A stretch of 64,000 nt of DNA from Blastobasis lacticolella. Its lineage: Eukaryota; Arthropoda; Insecta; Lepidoptera; Blastobasidae. Positions 9,307-18,503 of the stretch are shown here, piece by piece; the stretch's first letter is position 1; the number at the start of each line of letters is the position of its first letter. Position numbers and translations under genes: made by a program. The notes beneath the pieces are model-generated. The model ran no database searches, was not told the origin of the DNA, and saw nothing but the letters and a program-made list of their open reading frames with translations. Where the stretch lies: contig LR990051.1 in NCBI GenBank assembly GCA_905147135.1, positions 1,431,001 through 1,495,000 on the forward strand, given 5' to 3'.

Positions 9307-11806
9307 TTATAGCCAACCCAGCTCCTTCCAGAAGTCTATTAGTCTCTTGGGACGTTCGCAGACTACTCGAAGGGAACCTGTTCCTATTGAGGCTTTAGCT
9401 CTGTAGCTCCTCACACTTTAGGACCACGTGAGCTGTTGTTTCCTCAGCTACTAAAACATCCCCTGCACAGGGGGCTGTCTGTAGCTCCGATGGTATGCAG
9501 TAGTTTGTTCACGGGGAGGTTTATTGTACCAACTACTGTCTTAAGTTCTCTCAGTTTTAGATTCAGTAGTCTTTTAGTTAGCTTAGGTGATCTTTCGCTC
9601 ACCACTAACTTAGACTGCCTACATCCGGGTGTGCTTTCCCAGCGCTTTTTGTGCTTGTCATTTGTATGATCGCTTACCCACGAGCGTAGCGTGTTGAAAG
9701 AAAGAGGTAGAAATGGGGCGGGGCTGGCAGTTCTCGTCCCTGATCCCCTCCTTGCTAGCTCATCGGCGGCATCGTTGCCCATTGAGTTTCTTTGTCCTTT
9801 AACCAGTAATCTTGTTCACCGTGGAAATGTCCTTTCGTACAAGGTGGAACTCCAGGATCAAAGAACAGCTAATGCTGTTTCCCATTAGTACTTTCAACGG
9901 ACATGCTGTCTGTCGGTATTCTTATGCCTTGGTCGCGTACGCCTATCTAGCCGAGCGGCCTGTGTGATCGCCACACATTCGCACTGAAATATGGTACTAT
10001 GCTCTCCTAATGTTAGTGCCGATCTGAAATTCAGATCTAGCGAGAAGATTCCCGCTCTTGTGCTCTGCACGATTTTTGATCCATCCGTGTATATTCGGAC
10101 TTCTTGTATCCCAGACCAGTCTGTCTCCGTCTCAGCAGTCTGGATTTGGTATCATTTGCCAAATGTGAACTGCTTCGGAGTTCTGTCACACCTGGCCTCA
10201 AACAATATGCAATATTAAAGGAACAATTTTTTAGAACTGAAATACAACATTTAAGTGTCTCACTTACATACTCACTAAACCAAGATTTACTAATTATTAT
10301 GGTGAAAAAACATCTGAGTACATTCTTCCCGATCTCATAAACAACCTGCCTGCTAAAACAACATTTTCTTTTCAACAAACCATAAACATGTTTATGTAGG
10401 TAGCATAAGAGCGCCCTGTATAAGGTTTGAGCGAAGAACCAGTTCCGCGCTGCGCGGGCGCCTTTGTCGGCGAAAGACGGTGTGCGATAATGTTCAGAGT
10501 GGAAATAATGTGCAATAAGTTAAAGTAGTTAGTACTGGGTATCTTGACTTACTGCACATTCCATAGGAAACTTCCTATGATAATGTGTAGGCAAAGTACA
10601 GTATGTAGGTAACTGTGTATAGTAATATTGTAGGTGTGTAGAAATTATATAATGAAGTAACAGCATAAGTACCTACTTATTAATATTATATGTGTGATGG
10701 CGAAGGCGAAATTATCGTTGAGACAAACCTCAATGAGGTTTACCAATGTTTTGTATTGAAGATTGTAATATTTTTGTGAATAAATCTAAATCTTAAAAAA
10801 ACAATGGGTTGTTGTTTTAGTATGGTGATAAACAATTTTGTTGCACCAGAGGTTTGATACCTTGAGCCTAAGTGTAGCCATCATTGCCTCCTGTTGTATA
10901 TGCAGGTCAAGCGGTGGTAGTCCCAGTTAGGCCCAGTAACCCAGTACCTCAAGGGCTGCTGATGATAATCAGATGATGGAATCGCTGTAACTTGTTAATT
11001 GACGTGGCTAGCTTGGTTCTAGTCCACCAGGCGATTGCCCCATATATTGCAAATGGTCTCACTACCGCAGTGTACAGCCACTTGGCGATTTTAGGGGAGA
11101 TACCCCGGGTCTTGCCCATGATTCTGTTACACTGCCATAGGGAGATGCTAGCTATGGCCAGCTTGTGATCCAAGTGCTTGTTCTATAATATTTTGCTGAC
11201 AAATGTAACACACAAATGTAATGTAGTGAGGTATTGACTTCGTTAGTTAGGGATAGGGTCGTGTCGAACAGTTTGGGTAATCTGAGTTCCCCCAGATTCC
11301 TCTTGTGCGTGAACATAACCATTTCTGTTTTGGTTGGGTTCACGGAGAGTTCCTGTTGACACCAGTCTTCAACGATTCTTAAAGCAAACCTCATGAGATC
11401 ACATAAGATGTTAAGGGTCTGCTGATTAGTATTGCTATGTCATCAGCATAGCCTACTGTATACAAGTTGTGGTCGTTTAAGCGGCTAATAAGCCCGTTGA
11501 CCACTATGTTTCATAAGAGCGGGGATAGGACCCCACCTTGAGGACATCCTCTAGCAACCACCGCTCTTGTTGTATTATTCATAGTGAGTCGCATAGCCCT
11601 GTATCTCAGCATGGAGTCGATCCACCCGGCAATGGTATACTTTACTCCGTGCTTCTTCAGGGCATTGCTAATACTGCCAAAGTATGTTTTATCGAACGCA
11701 CCCTCAATGTCTATGAAAACCTCTATGGTGAATTGTTTAGATGCCATGGCGTGCTCTATATGAGCTGTAACGGTATGTGGTGCTGATTCAGTGCCCTTTC
11801 CTGACA
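9307..11806 (-). pseudogene. decayed LOA/I-type LINE: RT plus RNase H
   Basis: Read on the minus strand from 11806: GKGTESAPHTVTAHIEHAM, FTIEVFIDIEGAFDKTYFG and CPQGGVLSPLL give RT motifs. GYADDIAI at about 11434-11455 is the catalytic box, and SVNPTKTEMVMFTHKRNLG and WLYTAVVRPFAIYGAIAWW follow. After LPPLDLHIQQEAMMATLRL near 10860-10930 there is unrelated sequence, roughly 10200-10845. An RNase H domain then begins with IYTDGSK (about 10080-10097) and runs through FSLDLNFRSALTLGEHST and FQCECVAITQAA. GNDAADELARRGSG follows near 9780, then RLLNLKLREL, CRGCFSS and a final W-K-E-L-G-W-L stop at 9307. RT followed by RNase H fits the I/LOA group. Multiple stops and frameshifts kill it, and its 5' part ends where the R1 fragment begins. 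Confidence 0.85.
10200..10845 (+). other. probable insertion splitting the LOA-type LINE
   Basis: This segment does not read as LINE protein while both flanks do. Its right end has GTGAATAAATCTAAATCTT followed by AAAAAAACAA, like a plus-strand retroposon 3' end. A small hairpin CATAGGAA/TTCCTATG lies at 10562-10579. Boundaries are approximate and no target duplication was found. Confidence 0.35.
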
Positions 11807-13759
11807 TTGGCTTTAGAAGCTTGGTCCGAGAGTCTGGAGGTAACGGATGGAGAGCTGGCATACGCGGTGAGACGTCTTGCTGCACGAAACACGGCTCCGG
11901 GTCCGGACGGGATTCCTGGGCGAGCGTTAGTCATAGCGCTTAGTGTGCTAGGAGAGAGGATGAGACGCTTGTTTAACGCTTGTTTTCGCCATGGGTACTT
12001 CCCGGCACTGTGGAAAGAAGCCAGACTCGTCCTTTTAAAAAAGGAAGGGAGGCCCGAGGATTCACCCTCCGGGTACCGGCCCCTTTGCTTGTTGGATGAT
12101 TCGGGTAAGTCTTTTGAGCAGATCATAGCCCTCCGCATCAATAAGCACCTGCGGGAGACCGGACCGGACCTATCAGAGAGCCAATTTGGTTTCCGGCAGG
12201 GTCGCTCGACAGTAGATGCGATCCTTCGAGTCCGCTCCGTGGCTGAAGAGGCAGTCTCCCAGGGGAAAGTAGTTTTGGCTGTCAGTATTGACATCGTCAA
12301 TGCGTTCAACTCTCTCCCCTGGGGTGCGATACGGGAGGCCCTCGTCCGGCATCAGATTCCACATTATCTCCGTGCTGTAGTAGAGGATTATCTTTTCCAG
12401 AGAAGGATCCGTTACGTTGGTAGAGACGGCCAAGTCGAACAGAGAGAGGTCGTTTGCGGGGTTCCTCAGGGGTCGGTATTAGGCCCTCTGTTGTGGAATC
12501 TTGCATACGACGTGGTGCTCCGGACCCAACTCCCAGCTGGCATTAGTGTTGTCTGCTACGCAGACGATACTCTAATATTAGCCGAAGCGGAGTCTTTTGA
12601 GAGGGCTTTACGACTAGCAGAGCTAGGTGTAGCTTGTGTCGTGAGGAGAATCAGTGCTTTAGGCCTGGCGATTGCACCTCACAAAACCGAGGCGCTATGG
12701 TTCCACGGACTCCCTCGGCGAGAGAGCCCTCCTGCCTCCGTGGTGCGGGTGGGAGAAGCAGAGGTCCAGATAGGACAAACTATGAAATATCTGGGCCTAG
12801 TATTAGACGGACGGTGGTCTTTCGCAGATCATTTTGACCGCCTGGTTCCCCGGATTGAAAAAGTAGCGGGTGCTCTGCATGGACTGCTACCGAATCTTGG
12901 GGGACCGCAGGAAGGAGTTCGCCGACTCTATGCGGGTGTAGTGCGATCCATTGCGCTTTATGGGGCACCAGTATGGTCAGATCGGCTGTCAGGCGCTCGG
13001 AGCCGAGTGGCAAAATTTAATTCTATGCAGCGACGCATTGCCATCAGGGTCGCACGAGGATACCGGACGATTTCGTACGAGGCGGCAACTGTGCTGGCGC
13101 GGTTTCCACCTCTCGATATCCTGGCTGATATGGATGCGAGAGTCTACCGTATCCTTCGCCAAAGAGGTGGAACCGCTTCTAACGAAGAAATAAGGGTGAG
13201 GGCCCACAGACGCGCAATAAACCGCTGGCGCGAGCGGCTCCATGAGCCGCGTAGTGTTCGGCAGCGGTTCATTGGAGCCGTCTTGCCATGTTTTCAAGCA
13301 TGGCTGGATAGGAAAGGTCGGGTGACTTTCCACATGACCCAGATACTCACCGGACATGGCTGTTTCGGTGAATATCTCAACCGAATAGGGAGGGAACAGA
13401 CACCGCAGTGTCACCATTGCGGTGCGGACCAGGACTCGGCGCAGCACACGCTAGAGGAGTGCCCTGCTTGGCTCTGTGAGCGAAGCGACCTGGTCCAAGA
13501 AATCAGCCCAGACCTTTCCCTGTCTGCAGTAGTCGCTGCAATGCTCGGAAGATCTGTAGCCTGGGAGGCCGTTAGCACCTTCTGCGAGACCGTCATGGTC
13601 CAGAAGGAGTCAGCGGAGCGGGAACGCGAGCGCGCGGACCCCGCGAGACGACGACGACGACGAAGAGCTCCGACTAGCAGCGAAGTCTCTGATGTGCGTC
13701 AGCACACGACAGGGTTGCTTGCAACCTCTGTTGACGGGAGGGGGCACACTGAAGTGTAA
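11777..13759 (+). CDS. R1-clade reverse transcriptase (N-truncated ORF2)
   Basis: Uninterrupted 660-codon frame. The first ~10 codons are antisense to the neighbouring LINE, so the ATG is not authentic; homology starts at LALEAW. Visible features in order: APGPDGIPGRA before the RT, SPSGYRPLCLLDDSGKSFE near residue 100, QFGFRQGRSTVDAI, then motif A with Asp172 in SIDIVNAFNSL. VPQGSVLGPLLWN follows (Pro230-Gln231) and the catalytic Y261-A-D-D264. KTEALWF and MKYLGLVLDGRWSF come next, and a C-terminal CCHC knuckle has Cys545, Cys548, His557 and Cys562. The family copies its RNA into nicked chromosomal DNA, but the apurinic-type endonuclease is missing here, so this copy cannot insert by itself. 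The NAFNSL/CCHC combination is typical of R1 relatives (R1, TRAS, SART, Waldo); which one is not resolved. Confidence 0.9.
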   Translation: MVLIQCPFLTLALEAWSESLEVTDGELAYAVRRLAARNTAPGPDGIPGRALVIALSVLGERMRRLFNACFRHGYFPALWKEARLVLLKKEGRPEDSPSGYRPLCLLDDSGKSFEQIIALRINKHLRETGPDLSESQFGFRQGRSTVDAILRVRSVAEEAVSQGKVVLAVSIDIVNAFNSLPWGAIREALVRHQIPHYLRAVVEDYLFQRRIRYVGRDGQVEQREVVCGVPQGSVLGPLLWNLAYDVVLRTQLPAGISVVCYADDTLILAEAESFERALRLAELGVACVVRRISALGLAIAPHKTEALWFHGLPRRESPPASVVRVGEAEVQIGQTMKYLGLVLDGRWSFADHFDRLVPRIEKVAGALHGLLPNLGGPQEGVRRLYAGVVRSIALYGAPVWSDRLSGARSRVAKFNSMQRRIAIRVARGYRTISYEAATVLARFPPLDILADMDARVYRILRQRGGTASNEEIRVRAHRRAINRWRERLHEPRSVRQRFIGAVLPCFQAWLDRKGRVTFHMTQILTGHGCFGEYLNRIGREQTPQCHHCGADQDSAQHTLEECPAWLCERSDLVQEISPDLSLSAVVAAMLGRSVAWEAVSTFCETVMVQKESAERERERADPARRRRRRRAPTSSEVSDVRQHTTGLLATSVDGRGHTEV

Positions 13760-14182
13760 ACTCCAGTGTGCCCGAGCCGTGTAGCTCCGGCTAAGAATAG
13801 AGCTACGGTCTTCCCCGCCTGTCGTAAGAGGCGACTATAGGGGGTCATCGGAGTTGCGGACACTTGTAGTGGGGGCTACACTGTCCGACCAAACGACTCC
13901 GGGGACGGTGTCGGCTTGGGGTGGTCATCAAGCCGATACACACCGGAACGGTGTAGGGGCAGGGTTGGAGAATACACAACCTTGCCTCGCGATGGGCCTT
14001 CGGGCGCGGTGTTAGAAGGGTTCCGGTTGCGTTCTATTGAGATCCCGGAGCCCATCGAATCGCACCGAGGTGGACCACCGTGGAGTTTTTAGTGGGTAGA
14101 AGTCCCACATAACCCGATTCTTCTCCCAGTGGGTTGGGTACCTGGATCGCAGGTTTTCTCCACGTAAACAAAAAAAAAAAAA
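11806..14182 (+). mobile_element. 5'-truncated R1-clade non-LTR retrotransposon
   Basis: It comprises an RT-to-zinc-knuckle ORF, a ~410-bp GC-rich 3'UTR and a 13-A tail at 14170-14182. The left junction falls abruptly inside the minus-strand LINE near 11806, and the right end abuts the 11-bp array. It lacks ORF1 and the endonuclease domain, the usual result of aborted reverse transcription. The open ORF suggests a fairly recent insertion. Confidence 0.85.
13760..14182 (+). other. 3'UTR and poly(A) of the R1-clade element
   Basis: GC-rich non-coding tail after the stop. It includes the word TCGTAAGAGGCGACTATAGG near 13823, which is shared in part with the dispersed repeat at 45985-46190. A cluster of short GC hairpin-like words follows and it ends in 13 A residues. 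This is the part normally recognised by the element's own RT. Confidence 0.75.
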
Positions 14183-14605
14183 GGGTAGGTGTAGGGTAGG
14201 TGTAGGGTAGGTGTAGGGTAGGTGTAGGGTAGGTGTAGGGTAGGTGTAGGGTAGGTGTAGGGTAGGTGTAGGGTAGGTGTAGGGTAGGTGTAGGGTAGGT
14301 GTAGGGTAGGTGTAGGGTAGGTGTAGGGTAGGTGTAGGGTAGGTGTAGGGTAGGTGTAGGGTAGGTGTAGGGTAGGTGTAGGGTAGGTGTAGGGTAGGTG
14401 TAGGGTAGGTGTAGGGTAGGTGTAGGGTAAGTGTAAGGTAGGTGTAGGGTAGGTGTAGGGTAGGTGTAGGGTAAGTGTAAGGTAGGTGTAGGGTAGGTGT
14501 AGGGTAGATGTAGGGTAGGTGTAAGGTAGGTGTAGGGTAGGTGTAGGGTAGGTGTAGGGTAGGTGTAGGGTAGGTGTACGGTAGGTGTAGGGCAGGTGTA
14601 GGGTT
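14183..14605 (+). repeat. 11-bp tandem array (GGGTAGGTGTA)n
   Basis: About 38 copies of GGGTAGGTGTA directly follow the R1 poly(A). Variant units (GGGTAAGTGTA then AGGTAGGTGTA) recur 44 bp apart at 14425 and 14469, showing local four-unit amplification. The G runs on one strand could form two- or three-tetrad quadruplexes. It resembles the insect TTAGG telomere only loosely. The sequence right after it is the tail of a dispersed repeat that carries GTAGGTGTACGCGAACG in other copies, so internal expansion is the simpler origin. Confidence 0.95.
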
Positions 14606-14645
14606 AGAACGCTACGCGAACGAAGTCGCGCCGGGTCCACTAGTT
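14604..14645 (+). repeat. CGCGAACGAAGTCGCG repeat terminus
   Basis: The word ACGCGAACGAAGTCGCGCC followed by GGGTCCACTAG occurs here and, with small changes, at 25205, 29098 (minus), 58945 and partly 32285 (minus). Its GCGAA/TTCGC ends are self-complementary. It is a widespread retroposon or MITE terminus in such genomes; the parent family is not resolved. Confidence 0.6.
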
Positions 14646-14946
14646 CATTTATAATCCTACAAATAATCAATATCTGAGGGCTGTGAGCGTAAATATTAAT
14701 AAATACAAATAATGACTGAGGTAACATCGAAGCACGCTTAATTTGATGAAAATCTGAGCTTCTTTTTGAGAAGTAATTGAAAGGAACAGGCACACCTGAT
14801 TTTAATATACTTAGCTTTTCTCGTCCTTACATAAGATTAAGGTATAATGTTGCTTAGTGATAATGCCTCTTCAAATTAATATTTATTTACTAAGTTAACA
14901 TGATACGCTACTGCTATAATTTACCGCCTCCTTTACGGCCTCCTTT
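14646..14946. other. AT-rich, nothing recognised
   Basis: No gene or repeat was identified between the array-associated repeat and the palindrome. Confidence 0.5.
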
Positions 14947-14987
14947 ATGTTTTACATGTACGGCATGATGCCGTACATGTAAAACAT
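14947..14987. repeat. 41-bp perfect palindrome
   Basis: ATGTTTTACATGTACGGCAT (14947-14966), a single G, then the exact reverse complement (14968-14987). A one-base spacer with 20-bp arms is unstable in many hosts, so its persistence is notable. It lies 30 bp outside the inverted-repeat element at 15017-16693. Confidence 0.95.
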
Positions 14988-15289
14988 TTAAAGTTAGACT
15001 AAAGACGTTGCTCTTACACCCGGTTTCTAAAACGCTTGTCAACGCAAAAATCACGTAACAGCTTGTTAAACTCTGATTAAATGCAATTTGGGTTTCTGAA
15101 AGGGCCAATTGACGGCTTGTTAACAGCTTGTCAACGGATTGTCAAATCTCCAATTAACGGCTTAATGTAATTTTGGGTTTCCGGAAAGCTTTTTCTCATG
15201 TTAACTGTATGTTATCGCCTTGTTATTTTAATTAGGGAAAATCGACCAATTAACCGATTGTCAAAATAAATTATATCCGATTTTCTTGG

Positions 15290-15955
15290 TCTAGGTCTCG
15301 GTCCTGGCCCTGGTCCAGGTCCTAGTTTTGGTACAAGGGAAAGTCCAGGTCTAGGGTCCAGGTTCTGGTCCAGGATCATGACCAAAACTGCAACCTTAAT
15401 CACAATTTGAGCTTGAACCAGAACCAGGACCTAGACCAGTGCCAGCACATAGACCATAAATATTAGCTGGACCAGGACCTGGTTCGGGGCCAGCACATGG
15501 ACCTGAACCACGACCAGGACCTGAACCACGGACATGTCAGGGTCCAGGACCAGGACCTGAACCACGGACATGTCAGGGTGCAGGACCTGGATCTGAACTA
15601 GGAGCTGGTCCGGGGCCAGGACCTGAACCTGAATCAGGACCTGGTCCGAAGCCAGGACCTGGACCTGAACCAGTACCTGGTCCGGGGCCAGTACCTGGAC
15701 CTGAACCAGGACCTGATCCGGGGCCAGGACCTGGACCTGAACCAGGACCTGGTCCGAAGCCAGGACCTGGACCTGAACCAGTACCTGGTCTGGGGCCAGT
15801 ACCTGGACCTGAACCAGGACCTGGTCGAAGCTAGGACCTGGACCTGAACCAGGACCTGGTCCGAAGCCAGGACCTGGACCTGAAACAGGACCTGATCCGG
15901 GGCCAGGACCTGGACCTGAACTACGAACCAGCCCGTGTCCAGGACTTGAACCAGG
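15290..15955. repeat. GGWCC-rich degenerate array, 36-bp period
   Basis: From about 15400 onward the sequence is built from hexamers such as CCAGGA, CCTGGA and CCTGAA arranged in a ~36-bp unit (GGACCTGAACCAGGACCTGG, then TCCGAAGCCAGGACCT). The first ~90 bp (15290-15380) use the complementary orientation (GGTCCAGGTCCT), so the array can fold on itself. Translation gives Gly-Pro-like text by composition only; frameshifts and stops show it is not coding. Confidence 0.9.
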
Positions 15956-16019
15956 ATTTAACTAATGGGATTATTGGGAGAAACTCACAGAATCGATAGC
16001 CGACGGGGCGGATGTTGTT

Positions 16020-16185
16020 GAGTGGCTTTCTCTGGATGGCCTTCCAAGAGATGGACGGACGACCTCTTTAAGGTCCTAGGGAGCCGATGGATGCAAAATA
16101 ACAGAGTCGACCAGAGTGCAAGCCGTGGGAGGCCTGTATTCAGCAGTGGACCGGGACTCACCTAACTGCCTAAAGATGATGATGA
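16020..16185 (+). pseudogene. 3' end of an RTE-type LINE ORF
   Basis: The text WTDDLFKVLGSRWMQNN followed by GRPVFSSGP resembles the C-terminus of lepidopteran RTE-type endonuclease/RT proteins (a TRWTDDL segment, then a tract ending in QQW). It ends in GATGATGATGATGGG, the trinucleotide tail typical of RTE elements. Only the last ~50 codons remain. Confidence 0.55.
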
Positions 16186-16696
16186 TGGGATTACTGATCC
16201 ACTGGAACCCGTGACCCTATAACAAATATTGTTATAATTTCTCTTTTCTCGCACTGTATATATTTTTTTTTGATAATATTTGATTTTACACGAAAACTAT
16301 ACAATCGCTTTCAGTTTCATCTAAAAGTTGAATATCCCGCCGCTATCAAAAGGCCGCTAGGGACAGAGACAAATCAATGCGTTAGACAGAAACAAAACAT
16401 ATATGAGTGAATGAATGTGACTGATTTTAACAGGGGTAATCAGACGAAAAAATTGATCTCTTGTTAATGGTCGATTAGCTAATTTTAGCCTAAAACCTTC
16501 GCCAACAAACTGTTTTACAGTTTGGCGAATTATACAAATAAATACCAATGTACCACATTTATGATAAATAAAAAAAAAAAAAAAAAAAAAAGTTTGATTG
16601 GCCTTTCAGAAACCCACAGTGATTTAACAGCTTGTTAAATGTGACAGTCTGTTAGCTAAGTAATGATTTGACAAGCGTTTCAGAAACCGGGTGTTA

Positions 16697-17135
16697 GTTT
16701 ACCAAAAAAGTATTCCCCTTGGTGTTCGTTGCGTGTTATTTGACCATGTGAACGGGTAATGAAAAGTCTACTCAATAATATTATTATTTATAATTTCTTG
16801 TGTTATCTTACTACTATTTATTCATTTAATTTACTTAATCTGTAGCATTACCCTCATCTTTCTTTTTATTTATCTTACACACGTATGTATTATAATTATT
16901 ACTATATATTTGTTACTCTTCCACTATGATTATCTTTTAATATAAAACTTGCTAGTTGTGTGCTTCGTGCAGGTCTTGACACCGTTAAGGTCCGGCTGAA
17001 AACCAGCGCTGCATCATTCTGCTGCAGCTAATGCTGAGTCCGGGCCCTTTTTGACATCGTATTACTCCATAGTCGAATTGCTTTATTTAAATAGGTTTTA
17101 AATATATACATAGTTATGATAGATATAGATAAAAA
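16697..17135. other. AT-rich, with one retroposon-tail fragment
   Basis: About 16950-17050 carries GGCTGAAAACCAGCGCTGCA and AATGCTGAGTCCGG, a word set also seen near 38690-38745. The rest is AT-rich with no recognised feature. Confidence 0.4.
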
Positions 17136-17139
17136 AAAA

Positions 17140-17435
17140 CATCTTGGCGTTAATGTCCCGGTTGTGCTCTCACGAGGGCCCGGGGTCCGCCGTGACCATG
17201 ATTAAGGATTTAGCAGATCAGGTAATTACAGTGGAGCGACTGCCATCTGACCTGCATGACCCTGCTACAAGGGGAACCTCACCAGATTAGATCATGGTTC
17301 CACATCCAGTCGCCTGAATGTGCAGGTTTCATCACGATGTTTTCCCTCACCGTAAGAGCATCGGTTAGTATTTAACTAATGTACATAACTCAGAAAACAG
17401 TCATTGGTACATGGCCGGAGCGGGATTATATATAT
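17140..17435 (-). mobile_element. SINE family 2 (minus, near full length)
   Basis: From CATCTTGGCGTTAATGTCCC it runs through GAGGGCCCGGGGTCCGCCGT, CAGTGGAGCGACTGCCATCT, GAATGTGCAGGTTTCATCAC and CCCTCACCGTAAGAGCATCG to CAGTCATTGGTACATGGCCG. The tRNA-like head beyond that is cut off. An A-rich run precedes the 3' terminus. Confidence 0.8.
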
Positions 17436-17439
17436 TATG

Positions 17440-18300
17440 TTAGATTTAGATATACAAATGTAACTTGCTCAATGAGTTTTGTATTATGAGTATTGTGATG
17501 TCAAAATAAATAATATCTAGTGTCTAATGTGTACGAAGTTGTGCTAATGATCTATCATCGATCGTAATGTATTTTACGTTAAGTATAAATTTTAGAATTT
17601 TCCCTTGTGTTCGTTTGCGTGGAATGGTAGCCTATGTCTTCTTTATTAATAACGCTATGATTTAGGTTCCCTAAAAGGTCCAGTTTATGCACTTCAAAGA
17701 ACTCTAGCTTCATATTTAGCACAATGACTTGATGGCTTTTGATACCAAACCGTATATGATACTTTAAAATACTCTGCAAAGGCACGCACAAAACAATGAG
17801 GAAATGTATAAATAAATACAAAATTGCGTATTCTCAAATTTCTCGCCTCAACATCCGAGCATCCTTCGCGTTGTTTGAGCTCGAGTAATATTCTTTTTAT
17901 TTTAAAGTTACGAAATTGCGCCCCATTTTTCAGAGGACCTTTACAACGGAGCAAGGAATATAATGCAGAAATATATCCCACCATTAGTATGGTGAAACAG
18001 GAGAATCACTATGGTAATATACAGGGCCCCAGTCAGGAGAAAATACAGGAGAATATAAAGAGTATTTTTGTCTATAAATTTGTATTAACGTCCTGCAAAA
18101 CCATCTCTTTACTTATTGTAGGGAAGCTGTCGATTACTTCGAAGAATAATAACTTTAATAGTTTTAATCTGCTTAAGTGCTTTATGTTTAATTATTTTCA
18201 ACATTTTGGATTCGTCTTATCATTACCATCCGAACAGTCAATTTCGACTTCTGCTCGGGTCCGCTTAGACTGTCAGGGGTCATAGTGACCCCCTGGGGGG
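17440..18300. other. AT-rich, unassigned; small hairpin at 18276-18292
   Basis: A 153-codon plus frame crosses this area but has no recognisable motif and AT-driven composition, so I do not call it. GGGGTCA-TAG-TGACCCC forms a 7-bp hairpin at 18276-18292. Confidence 0.4.
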
Positions 18301-18301
18301 C

Positions 18302-18503
18302 GATTCTCGTGCTGTGACATCTCAAATTTGACATTTTCTCAAGCCAAAAACTGTACTAAAACGTCACTAAAATTGATCTTCGACAATATACGACTATCGA
18401 ATATAGTTAAGAAAATATGTTTTGGCTGTAATAGACATTTGAATGTCACTATTAATGAAGATTAGAACAAATGTCGAATACGAGATGTCACAGCAGAATT
18501 AGG
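18302..18503. mobile_element. ~200-bp MITE with TGCTGTGACATCTC ends
   Basis: TGCTGTGACATCTC at 18310-18323 is perfectly repeated in inverse orientation at 18482-18495, with partly matching ATTCT just outside. The interior is AT-rich and non-coding. The superfamily is not determined and no clear target duplication was seen. Confidence 0.55.

Larger units (their letters stand above)
15017..16693. mobile_element. 1.68-kb inverted-repeat transposon, TTA duplication
   Basis: The left end CACCCGGTTTCTAAAACGCT (from 15017) and the reverse complement of the right end, CACCCGGTTTCTGAAACGCT, match. Similarity extends about 90 bp inward through AACAGCTTGTTAA-like words and GGGTTTCTGAAAGG. TTA lies on both outer sides (15014-15016 and 16694-16696), the 3-bp TWA pattern of PIF/Harbinger-type elements. 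No transposase was seen. Inside are the GGACC array, an RTE-type LINE 3' end at 16020-16185 and an A24 run near 16568, so it is a non-autonomous element that has collected inserts. Confidence 0.7.

Noticed and set aside
9691..10218. Plus-strand ORFs over the RNase H region
   Set aside because: Antisense to the LOA-type LINE, whose minus-strand motifs explain the sequence.
11788..12309. 173-codon minus-strand ORF
   Set aside because: Antisense shadow of the R1-clade RT; no independent motif.
12634..13193. Short plus and minus ORFs inside 12.6-13.4 kb
   Set aside because: Alternative-frame shadows of the R1-clade ORF.
14183..14605. Telomeric TTAGG array
   Set aside because: The unit is GGGTAGGTGTA, not TTAGG, and its flank matches a dispersed repeat with the same words unexpanded.
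14089..14793. 234-codon minus-strand ORF rich in Thr, Pro, Leu and Tyr
   Set aside because: It is the 11-bp tandem array read in frame (33 bp gives 11 residues), with no start context or homology.
15212..15403. Gly-Pro repeat protein (collagen-like)
   Set aside because: Produced by the GGWCC hexamer array; frames break and no signal or start supports it.
17824..18285. 153-codon plus-strand ORF
   Set aside because: Composition follows the AT-rich background and no motif was seen.
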